This document shows positions 43,644-51,818 of a DNA stretch of 64,000 nt, one piece after another. The stretch comes from Aquipseudomonas guryensis (GTDB lineage Bacteria; Pseudomonadota; Gammaproteobacteria; Pseudomonadales; Pseudomonadaceae), in contig NZ_JACJFN010000001.1 in assembly GCF_014164785.1 (NCBI RefSeq), positions 1,240,001 through 1,304,000 of the forward strand. The letters are read 5' to 3'. Within the stretch, counting starts at the first letter, position 1, and each line of letters starts with the position of its first letter. Under the pieces are notes generated by a model. That model ran no database searches. It saw nothing but the letters and a program-made list of their open reading frames with translations, and was not told where the DNA came from. The translations under genes were made by a program, and so were the position numbers.

Positions 43644-44438
43644 ATGTCGACGCAAACGCTACACAAAATTGGCCTGCGCCTGGCGCCCTGGGCCCTGCCG
43701 CTGGCGCTGCTGGCGGCCTGGCAGATCGCCGTGGTCGCCGGTCTGCTGTCCACGCGCATCCTGCCGGCGCCGAGCGCGGTGCTGGCGGCCGGCTGGGCGC
43801 TGCTTGCCAGTGGCGAGATCTGGACGCACCTGGCCATCAGTGGTCAGCGCGCGGCTATCGGTTTCGCCATCGGCGGCGGCCTGGGCTTGCTGCTGGGCTT
43901 TATTACCGGCCTGTCGCAGTGGGGCGAACGCCTGCTCGACAGCTCGGTGCAGATGATCCGCAACGTACCGCACTTGGCGCTGATCCCGCTGGTGATCCTG
44001 TGGTTCGGCATCGACGAGAGCGCGAAGATCTTCCTGGTCGCCCTCGGCACGCTGTTCCCCATTTACCTCAACACCTACCACGGCATCCGCAATGTTGATC
44101 CGTCGCTGGTGGAGATGGCGCGCAGCTATGGTCTCAAAGGTTTCGGCCTGTTCTGGCAGGTGATCCTGCCCGGCGCGCTGCCGTCGATCCTGGTTGGCGT
44201 GCGCTTCGCCCTGGGCTTCATGTGGTTGACCCTGATCGTGGCCGAGACCATTTCCGCCAGTGCCGGCATCGGCTACCTGGCGATGAACGCCCGCGAGTTC
44301 CTGCAGACCGACGTGGTGGTGCTGGCGATCCTGCTCTATGCGCTACTCGGCAAGCTGGCGGACGTTGCCGCCCGTGGCCTGGAGCGGCTGTGGTTGCGCT
44401 GGCACCCGGCCTACCAGGCCAAGGCAGGTGGCCAATGA
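43644..44438 (+). CDS. ssuC: Alkanesulfonate ABC transporter permease
   Basis: 264 residues, about six spans. [43 protein letters not shown] (in two blocks) and the EAA loop [22 protein letters not shown] are typical of Ssu[23 protein letters not shown] follows. It overlaps ssuB by four bases (ATGA), indicating coupled translation. It forms the membrane channel for sulfonates bound by SsuA. ATG at 43644 chosen because it follows AAGGAAGGAG by about 14 bases and fits the family start. Confidence 0.94.
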   Translation: MSTQTLHKIGLRLAPWALPLALLAAWQIAVVAGLLSTRILPAPSAVLAAGWALLASGEIWTHLAISGQRAAIGFAIGGGLGLLLGFITGLSQWGERLLDSSVQMIRNVPHLALIPLVILWFGIDESAKIFLVALGTLFPIYLNTYHGIRNVDPSLVEMARSYGLKGFGLFWQVILPGALPSILVGVRFALGFMWLTLIVAETISASAGIGYLAMNAREFLQTDVVVLAILLYALLGKLADVAARGLERLWLRWHPAYQAKAGGQ

Positions 44439-45235
44439 GCGCCCTGCACAGCATTCGCCAGGGCATTCCCCTGGCCATTGAAGGTATTCACAAGTCCTTC
44501 GGCGAGCGCCAGGTACTGAACGCCATCAACCTGCATATCCCGGCCGGCCAGTTCGTCGCGATAGTCGGGCGCAGCGGCTGCGGCAAGAGCACCCTGCTGC
44601 GCCTGCTGGCGGGGCTGGATGCACCCAGCGGTGGCCAGCTGCTGGCCGGCAAGGGGGCCTTGTCCGCTGCCCGCGAAGACACTCGGCTGATGTTCCAGGA
44701 CGCCCGTCTACTGCCGTGGAAGCGAGTGATCGACAACGTCGGCCTGGGCCTGTCCGGCGACTGGCAGCCCAAGGCCCGCGAGGCACTGGCGGCGGTGGGC
44801 CTGGCCGACCGCGCCCACGAATGGCCGGCGGCGCTGTCCGGCGGACAGAAGCAGCGCGTGGCCCTGGCCCGTGCGCTGATCCACCAGCCGCGCCTGCTGC
44901 TGCTCGACGAGCCACTCGGCGCCCTGGATGCCCTGACCCGTATCGAGATGCAGCAACTGATCGAGCGTCTGTGGCAGCAGCATGGCTTCACCGTGCTGCT
45001 GGTCACCCATGACGTCAGCGAGGCCGTGGCCATTGCCGACCGGGTGATCCTGATCGAGGACGGCCAGATCGGTCTCGATCTGCCGGTCGAGCTGCCGCGT
45101 CCGCGCCAGCGTGGCTCGGCGCGCCTGGCCGCGTTGGAAGCCGAAGTGCTCAACCGCGTGCTGGCGTTGCCTGAACTGCCGCCCCAGCCAGAACCCGTTT
45201 CACCCCTGCCCACGCAATTGCGCTGGGCGCTTTGA
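44435..45235 (+). CDS. ssuB: Alkanesulfonate ABC transporter ATP-binding protein
   Basis: 266 residues with Walker [11 protein letters not shown]-loop [21 protein letters not shown], signature [15 protein letters not shown], Walker [17 protein letters not shown] and the switch histidine in [15 protein letters not shown]. The C-terminus is proline-rich ([13 protein letters not shown]). It drives sulfonate import with SsuC. It overlaps ssuC by four bases and is followed by ssuF after a REP element. Confidence 0.94.
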   Translation: MSALHSIRQGIPLAIEGIHKSFGERQVLNAINLHIPAGQFVAIVGRSGCGKSTLLRLLAGLDAPSGGQLLAGKGALSAAREDTRLMFQDARLLPWKRVIDNVGLGLSGDWQPKAREALAAVGLADRAHEWPAALSGGQKQRVALARALIHQPRLLLLDEPLGALDALTRIEMQQLIERLWQQHGFTVLLVTHDVSEAVAIADRVILIEDGQIGLDLPVELPRPRQRGSARLAALEAEVLNRVLALPELPPQPEPVSPLPTQLRWAL

Positions 45236-45247
45236 GCAAACCCCTGT

Positions 45248-45268
45248 CCCGGATTGCATCCGGGCTAC
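45248..45268. repeat. REP-like hairpin, family B, between ssuB and ssuF
   Basis: CCCGGATTGCATCCGGGCTAC as at 20916 and 61481, in the 55-base ssuB-ssuF gap. Confidence 0.8.
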
Positions 45269-45290
45269 CCATGATCCAAGGAGCAATACC

Positions 45291-45506
45291 ATGACCATCA
45301 AAGCCATCAACGTACGCAACCAGTTCAAAGGCACCATCAAGGAAATCGTCGAAGGCGACGTGCTGTCGGAAATCGACGTGCAGACCGCTGCTGGCATCGT
45401 CACCTCGGTGATCACCACCCGCTCCGTGCGCGAGCTGGAACTGGGCGTTGGCAGCGAAGTAATCGCCTTCGTCAAATCGACCGAGGTGTCGATCGCCAAG
45501 CTCTGA
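45291..45506 (+). CDS. ssuF: Molybdopterin-binding (Mop/TOBE) protein SsuF
   Basis: 71 residues forming one Mop domain: INVRNQFKGTIKEIVEGDVL, SEIDVQTAAGIVTSVITTRS and VGSEVIAFVKSTEVSIAKL, the molbindin pattern. Proteins of this type bind molybdate or similar oxyanions as oligomers. In Pseudomonas ssuF ends the ssu cluster and is needed for sulfonate use, though its action is unclear. AAGGAG lies about 8 bases before the ATG. Last gene of the cluster; a GC-rich inverted stretch follows at 45527-45566 (CGGGTTGCACCCG type). Confidence 0.92.
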   Translation: MTIKAINVRNQFKGTIKEIVEGDVLSEIDVQTAAGIVTSVITTRSVRELELGVGSEVIAFVKSTEVSIAKL

Positions 45507-45559
45507 GGCGCTTAGGGCGGTTACAACCCGTGATGCCCAGCACGCGGGTTGCACCCGCC

Positions 45560-47824
45560 CTACAAGGCGCTCGCCGCTGTCGCCAGCAACTGTTCGGCCG
45601 GCTGCGGGCGGCCGAACCAGTAGCCCTGGCCCAGGGTGCAGCCGAGTTCGCGGAGGAAGACGGCCTGTTCTTCCTGTTCGATACCTTCGGCCAGCACGCG
45701 CAGGCCCAGGCTCTGGCCGAGGGTGATTACCGCACGGGCGATGGCGGCGTCTTCGGCGTCGTTGGGCAGGCCGCGGACGAAGCTCTGGTCCAGTTTCAGC
45801 TTGTCCACCGGCAGGCGCTTGAGGCGCGCCAGTGAGGAATAGCCGGTGCCGAAGTCGTCGATGGCCAGGCGCACGCCCAGGCTGCGCAGGTGCTGCAGCA
45901 GTTCCAGGGCCCGATCGGGGTCGTCCATCACTGCGCTTTCCGTCACTTCCAGTTCCAGGCGCGCCGGGTCGAGACCGGTTTGCGCCAGGACCCGTGCGAC
46001 GCGCAGGTCCAGCTCGCCACGGCTGAACAGGCGGCTGGAGACGTTGACCGCGACGAATTCCAGCTGTGCCCCCTGCTGCAGCCATTGGCACATCTGCAGG
46101 CAGGCTTGCTCCAGCACCCAGGCGTCGATGGCGCCGATCAAGCCGCTGTCTTCGGCCATCGGGATGAACTCGCCGGGCGGCACCAGGCCACGCTCGGGGT
46201 GTTGCCAGCGCACCAGAGCTTCGGCGCCAAGCATGCGCCCGTCGTCGAGGCGGTGGATCGGCTGGTAGTACACGCGCAGCTGGTTCTGTTCCAGGGCTTG
46301 GCGCAGCTCGGCCTCCAGTTTGACTCGCTGGCGCGCCAGGGTGGTCATATCCTGGCTGTAGAAGCTGAACGTCTGGCGGCCGCTGCTCTTGGCGCGGAAC
46401 AGCGCCGAGTCGGCGTTGCGCAGCAGTTGCTCGACCGAGTTGCCGTCATCGGGGAACAGGCTGATGCCGATACTGGCGCCGATGAACAGAGTTTCGCCGT
46501 CGATGCTGAACGGCTCGGCAAGGCTGTCGAGCAGGCGCTGGGCCAGCTGCGAGGCCTGCTCGGCGTGGGCGCAGTCGTTGCTCAGCAGGCCGAATTCGTC
46601 GCCGCCCAGGCGCGCCAGGGTCAGCTGTTTGTCGAAGCGGCCACACAGGCGTTCGCCGATCTGCTTGAGCAACTGGTCGCCGGTATTGTGGCCAAGGCTT
46701 TCGTTGATGATCTTGAAGTGGTCGAGGTCGATCAGCAGCAGGGCGCCGCGCTGCTTGTCGCGCTGCAGCGCTTGCTCGATGCGTTCGCTGAACAGCAGGC
46801 GGTTGGGCAGGGTGGTCAGCGGGTCGTGGTGGGCCAGGTAATCCAGTTCGTGCTGCGAGCGCTTGAGCGCGCTGATGTCGGAAAACACCGCGACGTAGTG
46901 GCTGAGGTTGCCGGCTTCGTCGTGGATGCTGCGGATGCACTGCCACATGGGGAAGACTTCGCCGTCCTTGCGCCGGTTCCAGATCTCGCCGCTCCAGGCG
47001 CCACGTTGCTCCAGAGCGTGCCACAGGCTGTGGTAGAAGGCCGCGTCATGGCGCCCGGACTTGAACAGCTTGGGGCTCTGCCCGAGCACTTCATCGCTGC
47101 TGTAGCCGGTGATGCGGCTGAAGGCCGGGTTGACGTGGACGATGCGCTGCTCGCGGTCGGTGACCAGTACGCCTTCCTGGGTGCTGTCGAACACGGCGGC
47201 GGCCTGGCGCAGGCTTTCTTCGTCGGCGCGGCGTTGGGTGATGTCCACGGAGGTGCCGATAAAGCGGCTCGGCTCCCCCGCCTCATCGAGCAGCAACTGG
47301 CCCCGCGCCAGCAGCCAGCGGTAGTCGCCGTCACGGTGGCGCAGACGGTAGATGCCTTCGTAGTAGGGCGTGCGTTCGTCGAGCAGGGCTTGCAAGCGCT
47401 GGTTGGCCAGCTTGCGGTCTTCCGGGTGCAGGCGCTCTTCCCAGTCGCTGCGGCTGTTGCCGAACTGCTCGGGGGTGTAGCCGAGCAGGGCGCAGTAGCG
47501 CCGCGAGTAGAACACGTTCTGGCTCTTCAGATCCCAGTCCCACAGGCCTTCCTGGGCAGAGTCCAGGGCCAGGGTCAGGCGCTCCTCGCTGCGTTTGATA
47601 TGGTGCCGGATGAGTGACTGCTCGCGCTGGTGCTGTATCAGTGCGGCGTACAGCAGCAGGCCGGTAAGCAGGACGAAGACACAGCCCTTGAGCAACTGGT
47701 AACGCACCAGGTGTTCGCGGTCGAGGCCGAGCTCGAGCAGCAGGGCATCACTGCCCAGCACCCAGAGCAGGGCGACGACAAGGTAAAGCAGGGTGAGCTG
47801 CAGCGGACTGCGTTGGAATTTCAT
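45560..47824 (-). CDS. PAS-PAS-GGDEF-EAL c-di-GMP enzyme, membrane-anchored
   Basis: 754 residues: two membrane spans (about 9-30 and 46-64), PAS at about 75-200 (EGLWDWDLKSQNVFYSRRY) and 205-325 (STQEGVLVTDREQRIVHVNP), GGDEF at 330-490 with RLGGDEF, and EAL at 505-745. The EAL motif is canonical (GAEALVRWQHPERG), with LEVTESAVM, AIDDFGTGYSSLARLK and AEGIEQEEQ, so phosphodiesterase activity is likely. No RxxD site lies ahead of GGDEF. The ATG at 47824 starts the first membrane span. A TATAAT box on the minus strand (47872-47877) is a possible -10 element. It diverges from the desaturase gene, recalling the P. aeruginosa rmcA-desA neighbourhood. Confidence 0.9.
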   Translation of the reverse strand: MKFQRSPLQLTLLYLVVALLWVLGSDALLLELGLDREHLVRYQLLKGCVFVLLTGLLLYAALIQHQREQSLIRHHIKRSEERLTLALDSAQEGLWDWDLKSQNVFYSRRYCALLGYTPEQFGNSRSDWEERLHPEDRKLANQRLQALLDERTPYYEGIYRLRHRDGDYRWLLARGQLLLDEAGEPSRFIGTSVDITQRRADEESLRQAAAVFDSTQEGVLVTDREQRIVHVNPAFSRITGYSSDEVLGQSPKLFKSGRHDAAFYHSLWHALEQRGAWSGEIWNRRKDGEVFPMWQCIRSIHDEAGNLSHYVAVFSDISALKRSQHELDYLAHHDPLTTLPNRLLFSERIEQALQRDKQRGALLLIDLDHFKIINESLGHNTGDQLLKQIGERLCGRFDKQLTLARLGGDEFGLLSNDCAHAEQASQLAQRLLDSLAEPFSIDGETLFIGASIGISLFPDDGNSVEQLLRNADSALFRAKSSGRQTFSFYSQDMTTLARQRVKLEAELRQALEQNQLRVYYQPIHRLDDGRMLGAEALVRWQHPERGLVPPGEFIPMAEDSGLIGAIDAWVLEQACLQMCQWLQQGAQLEFVAVNVSSRLFSRGELDLRVARVLAQTGLDPARLELEVTESAVMDDPDRALELLQHLRSLGVRLAIDDFGTGYSSLARLKRLPVDKLKLDQSFVRGLPNDAEDAAIARAVITLGQSLGLRVLAEGIEQEEQAVFLRELGCTLGQGYWFGRPQPAEQLLATAASAL

Positions 47825-48001
47825 CGGGAGAGAGGCCTGCCTGGGCGGCAAAAAAACGTGCGCGGGCGCACATTATAGATAAGTCGCCATCCAGAGTATT
47901 CCCTTCTAAGGGTGTACTGGCTTTATCCCTGCACTAAGAGATAATGCGGGCGAGCCTGCAATCCGGGCCGTCTCTCTCTTCCCTGCGAGGCAACACCTTC
48001 C

Positions 48002-49186
48002 ATGTGGTACAACGGTTTACTCGACCTGTCGGTCTGGCAACTGGTGGCGGTCACCCTGGTGATGACGCACATCACCATCGTCAGCGTCACCGTCTATCTG
48101 CACCGCTACTCGGCGCACCGCGCGCTGGAGCTGCACCCCGCCCTCAAGCACTTCTTCCGTTTCTGGCTGTGGATGACCACCGGCCAGAACACCCGCGAGT
48201 GGACCGCCATCCACCGCAAGCACCACGCCAAATGCGAGACCGTGGATGACCCGCACAGCCCGGTGATCAAAGGTCTGAGCACCGTGCTGCGCACCGGCGC
48301 CGAGCTCTATCAGCAGGAAGCCAAGAACCCGGACACCCTGCGCATCTATGGCAAGAACTGCCCGGAAGACTGGGTCGAGCGTAACGTCTACAGCCGTTTT
48401 CCGATGGGCGGCATCATTGCCATGGCAGTGATCGACCTGGCCCTGTTCGGTGTGCTCGGCATGACCGTGTGGGCGATCCAGATGATGTGGATCCCGGTCT
48501 GGGCGGCGGGTGTGATCAACGGTCTCGGCCATGCCGTCGGCTACCGCAACTTCGAGTGCCGCGACGCCGCTACCAACCTGGTGCCCTGGGGCATCCTGAT
48601 CGGCGGTGAGGAACTGCACAACAACCACCATACCTACCCGAACAGCGCCAAGCTGTCGGTGAAGAAGTGGGAGTTCGACATGGGCTGGGCCTGGATCCAG
48701 CTGTTCAGCTTCCTGCGCATGGCCAAGGTGCAGCGCGTGGCGCCGATTGCCCATCGCGTGGAAGGCAAGCGCAGCCTGGATATGGACACCGCCATGGCCA
48801 TCCTCAACAACCGTTTCCAGATCATGGCGCAGTACCGCAAGCTGGTCATCGCGCCGCTGGTCAAGCAGGAACTGGCCAAGGCCGACGAGTCGGTACGTCA
48901 TCAGTTCCGCCGCGCCAAGCGCCTGCTCTCGCGTGAGCCAAGCCTGCTCGACGAAACCCACCAGGCGCGCATCCAGCGCATGCTGGAGCAGAGCCAGGCA
49001 CTCAAGGTGATCTATGAGAAGCGCCTGGCCCTGCAGCAGATCTGGGTCAAGACCAGCAGCAACGGCCACGACATGCTTGAAGCGATCAAGCAGTGGGTGA
49101 ACGAGGCCGAGGCCAGTGGCATCCAGTCGCTGCGCGAGTTCGCCGAGCAGTTGAAGACCTATTCGTTGCGCCCGGCTACGGCCTGA
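48002..49186 (+). CDS. desA: Delta-9 fatty acid desaturase (DesA/DesB type)
   Basis: 394 residues. The stearoyl-CoA-desaturase-type histidine boxes are all present: HRYSAH (34-39), HRKHH (71-75) and HNNHH (206-210). Four hydrophobic spans lie at about 10-30, 45-62, 135-158 and 160-180. The C-terminal third is helical and charged, as in the Pseudomonas DesA/DesB enzymes that put a cis double bond into phospholipid acyl chains (DesA) or acyl-CoA (DesB). The choice of DesA rests mainly on the sulfate-gene and GGDEF-EAL neighbourhood; DesB remains possible. A terminator follows at 49205-49228. Confidence 0.85.
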   Translation: MWYNGLLDLSVWQLVAVTLVMTHITIVSVTVYLHRYSAHRALELHPALKHFFRFWLWMTTGQNTREWTAIHRKHHAKCETVDDPHSPVIKGLSTVLRTGAELYQQEAKNPDTLRIYGKNCPEDWVERNVYSRFPMGGIIAMAVIDLALFGVLGMTVWAIQMMWIPVWAAGVINGLGHAVGYRNFECRDAATNLVPWGILIGGEELHNNHHTYPNSAKLSVKKWEFDMGWAWIQLFSFLRMAKVQRVAPIAHRVEGKRSLDMDTAMAILNNRFQIMAQYRKLVIAPLVKQELAKADESVRHQFRRAKRLLSREPSLLDETHQARIQRMLEQSQALKVIYEKRLALQQIWVKTSSNGHDMLEAIKQWVNEAEASGIQSLREFAEQLKTYSLRPATA

Positions 49187-49204
49187 GTTGCACCGAGATG
49201 AACG

Positions 49205-49229
49205 AGCCCGCCCTTTGGCGGGCTTTTTC
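49205..49229 (+). terminator. Rho-independent terminator after desA
   Basis: AGCCCGCC-CTTT-GGCGGGCT followed by TTTT, 19 bases after the desA stop. Confidence 0.9.
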
Positions 49230-49267
49230 ATTTGCGCGGCCGCATTGCTCAGCCACGCAAATAAAGT

Positions 49268-49298
49268 GAACCGCTGGCACGCGAGACTACGACAGAGG
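49268..49298 (+). promoter_or_regulatory. ECF-type promoter P1 of the sigma/protease module
   Basis: GAACC (49268-49272), 17 bases, then CGACAG (49290-49295) and AGGGGTGACA. The upstream GCAAATAAAGT is A-rich. An almost identical element with the same 17-base spacing precedes the PPKP-repeat gene (56118-56148): GAACCGCT and CGACAGAGGG are shared. ECF sigma factors typically use GAAC-type -35 boxes. The match to the ECF factor encoded 4 kb downstream is inference. Confidence 0.7.
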
Positions 49299-49299
49299 G

Positions 49300-49571
49300 G
49301 TGACAGTCTTTTTCCCGGAGTGCCACCCGATGTCCTCACCCCGTGTTTTCCTGCTTGTCCCGCCCCTGGTCTACGATGTGTGCAGCCCGGCTGCATGCGT
49401 GAAGGCGCCTTTGCAGGACCGTCAGCCGGCATGGGCCACGGTGCCAGTGTGCGGCCGTGGCACCCCACAACCCGACCGTGCGCCGCAGAGCGCCGCGGTT
49501 GTGCTCCAGTGAACCTCGCCGGCTACTCCGCCGAGTGCGCGTGGTCGCTGGGCTGGCAACCAGGAACAGGT
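49300..49571 (+). other. Structured 5' leader of the module
   Basis: About 270 bases between P1 and the first gene start with no credible gene. It contains TGCAGCC-C-GGCTGCA (49381-49395) and GCCACGG...CCGTGGC (about 49436-49462) plus further GC-rich pairs. A 60-codon frame from 49330 lacks a ribosome site and secretion signal and is not annotated as a gene. It may be an attenuator or leader RNA, or simply a long untranslated region. Confidence 0.4.
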
Positions 49572-51773
49572 ATGGTCATGAGCATCGTGCATCGGCTAAT
49601 CACCAACACCCGCCGCTGCTGCGCGGTGTTCCTGCTCGGTAGCCTGGCCGGCCAGGCGGCGGCCGAGGATGTGCTCAACCTGGCGCCCGGGCAGACCCGC
49701 CTGAGTTTCAGCGTGCTCGGTCTGGAGACGCTGGGTGCCGGTGACCAGTTGGCCGTGGAGCTGGATGGTTACGACGTCAGCGCCCTGATCAGCCGCAGCG
49801 ACAGCGATTTCCTCCTCGACATGCCCAGCCCGCTGGCGGATGGCAGCCACCCGCTGCTGGTGCTGGTGTTCTATGCCAACGGCAACGTCGCCACCCTGCT
49901 CGAAGCCAGCGTCGAAGTCGCTGCAGGCAGCGCGCCGCAGGCGAGCGACGAGACGGCGGCCGCGCCCGATCCGGCGACGGAGACGACCGAGGTGCTGGCG
50001 GCGGAGCCTGCCAGCGAAGAGGCCGCTACCACGGTCGATGCCTATGCCCAGGACGCTGCCCCGCTCGCCCATCGCTATACCCTCTACGGCCTGCTCAGCA
50101 ACAACTACCGGGTCGATGAGAAGGATGCCGCCAACTACCCCGATAGCCCGCGCTACGCCAGTAATGGCGGGATCAGCTACCGCGGCGAGGGTGCCGGCGC
50201 CGACTGGCAGTGGCAGGGTGAACTGGATGCCTTGTACGACAACCTCAGCGAGAACAACCCCAACGGCTACGAATGGGAGCTGCCCAACTACCGCCTGGCC
50301 GCCTCGCGCGGCACGGGCCTGACTCGCCAGGGCCTGGCCCTGGGCACCTACAACGTGCTGCGCGAGGACCTGCTGTTCAGCGCCTACCAGCGCCGCGGCG
50401 TGGCGCTGACCCTCGGCGATGCGTTGAACAGTCCCTTGCAGCTGGAGGTGTTCGGCCTGCAGAGCGAGCCGCTGACCGACTACCGGCGCCGCCTCGGTTA
50501 CCCGCAGAGCAGTGAGGAGCGCAGTGCCGGCGGCCTGCTGACCTTCACCCCGCTGCAGGAAAACCCGCAATGGCTGCAGTTCAGCACCGCCTATATCAAT
50601 GGTGAAACCACCGACAGTGGCATCGGCTGGTGGTCGCCGGATCAGCAGACCCGCTACGGTGGCGACAGCTGGAATATTGCGGTCGACTCGCGTCTGGGCA
50701 ACAACAGCCTGTGGTTGCATGGCGACTACGCCCACTCCAGCTTCGACAGCGACGGCCTCGGCATCGGCGAAGACGCGCGCACGGATACCTCGCACGACCT
50801 GCAGACCCAGTTCAGCTCCGGCGAATGGTTCCCCTCCGGACCGTTCGACCAGTGGAACCTGACCTTGCAGCGGCGCGAAGTGGGCTTGGACTTCTTCACC
50901 CTGGGCAACCTCTCGCTGCCCGGCGACCTGCAGCTGGATCGCGCCAACTGGCAGGCCTTCGTCGGCAACCTGCAGGTGGAAGCCGAGCTGGCGCGTGAGA
51001 CCAACAACCTCGATGACCAGGACGACATCGCCGACCAGGTCGCCCACCGCCAGGTGTTCAACCTCTACTACTACCCGATGGTCGACAGCAACGCATTGCC
51101 CTGGCGCATCCTCGGCATGCCCTCGCTGAATGCCGGTGTGACTGAGACCCGCCGCCGCCAGGATCGCGAAGACGCCCAGCTGGTCGGTTTCGACCTCAAC
51201 GACGAGACACGTGAAAGCCTGGTCGGGGTGAATTTCTACCACAACCGCTGGAACTGGTCGGTGCAGCACACGCTGCAGGAAACCCGCGACGATTCGCAGG
51301 CGGTGGAGCAGAACGGCTACCTGATCTACGAACCGCCGTCCGATCAGCGCAACCGCTTCACCACCCTGCAGATCGGCTACATGCCCTGGGACGTGCTGAG
51401 CATTTCCACCAGCTGGCAGTGGAACAAGCAGCAGGAAAGCGACGACGACAATCTCTATCGCAGCGTCAGCCGGGGCCTGGATGTGGCCTGGCAGATAGTG
51501 CCCGAACGCTGGCGGCTGAATGCCTCCTACTACCGCGGCCGCGATACCAGCCACTTTGGCGATGGCGACTTCCTCGGCGACAGCATGCTGCAGCAGACCG
51601 CCAACCTGCAGCTGACCTGGACGCAGATGCAGCCCGATGGCCTCAACCCCGGCCTCGACTGGTTCATCAAGAGCAGTTACGCCAAGCAGGACAGCGACCT
51701 CTACGACCAGGGCCTGGAGGACTGGCAGCTACTGCTGGGCTTCGACCTGCGTTGGGATACCCACACATATTGA
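49572..51773 (+). CDS. Secreted protein with N-terminal beta domain and probable outer-membrane beta-barrel
   Basis: 733 residues. A signal peptide ends near GQAAA-EDVLNLAP. Residues about 28-115 form a small beta domain (LNLAPGQTRLSFSVLGLETL, VELDGYDVSALISRSDSDFL). A low-complexity linker of A, E, P and T (about 120-160) follows, then about 570 residues of alternating polar/aromatic strands (YRLAASRGTGLTRQGLALGT, WSVQHTLQETRDDSQ, LLLGFDLRWDTHTY) ending on an aromatic residue, the C-terminal signature used for outer-membrane insertion. The layout recalls fimbrial-usher-like or intimin-like proteins with a surface domain, but no family was recognised. First gene of the ECF module behind P1. 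Start 49572 or 49578. Confidence 0.75.
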   Translation: MVMSIVHRLITNTRRCCAVFLLGSLAGQAAAEDVLNLAPGQTRLSFSVLGLETLGAGDQLAVELDGYDVSALISRSDSDFLLDMPSPLADGSHPLLVLVFYANGNVATLLEASVEVAAGSAPQASDETAAAPDPATETTEVLAAEPASEEAATTVDAYAQDAAPLAHRYTLYGLLSNNYRVDEKDAANYPDSPRYASNGGISYRGEGAGADWQWQGELDALYDNLSENNPNGYEWELPNYRLAASRGTGLTRQGLALGTYNVLREDLLFSAYQRRGVALTLGDALNSPLQLEVFGLQSEPLTDYRRRLGYPQSSEERSAGGLLTFTPLQENPQWLQFSTAYINGETTDSGIGWWSPDQQTRYGGDSWNIAVDSRLGNNSLWLHGDYAHSSFDSDGLGIGEDARTDTSHDLQTQFSSGEWFPSGPFDQWNLTLQRREVGLDFFTLGNLSLPGDLQLDRANWQAFVGNLQVEAELARETNNLDDQDDIADQVAHRQVFNLYYYPMVDSNALPWRILGMPSLNAGVTETRRRQDREDAQLVGFDLNDETRESLVGVNFYHNRWNWSVQHTLQETRDDSQAVEQNGYLIYEPPSDQRNRFTTLQIGYMPWDVLSISTSWQWNKQQESDDDNLYRSVSRGLDVAWQIVPERWRLNASYYRGRDTSHFGDGDFLGDSMLQQTANLQLTWTQMQPDGLNPGLDWFIKSSYAKQDSDLYDQGLEDWQLLLGFDLRWDTHTY

Positions 51774-51818
51774 TGCCCCGCCCTGGCCGCTGGCCGGGGA
51801 GGGAAAGGAAGGTGAACG

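Noticed and set aside
45890..47617. 575-codon plus-strand frame opposite the PAS-GGDEF-EAL gene
   Set aside because: Shadow of a gene with clear catalytic motifs on the other strand.
49300..49512. Small frame (up to 70 codons) in the leader between P1 and the barrel gene
   Set aside because: No ribosome site at either ATG, no signal peptide or motif; hairpins explain the region better. It remains possible that a leader peptide is made.
49330..49512. Cobalamin or other known riboswitch in the leader
   Set aside because: Hairpins are present but no conserved riboswitch box could be matched by eye.
49596..51554. 652-codon minus-strand frame opposite the barrel-like gene
   Set aside because: The plus strand has a signal peptide, strand periodicity and a C-terminal aromatic residue; the minus frame has none of these.
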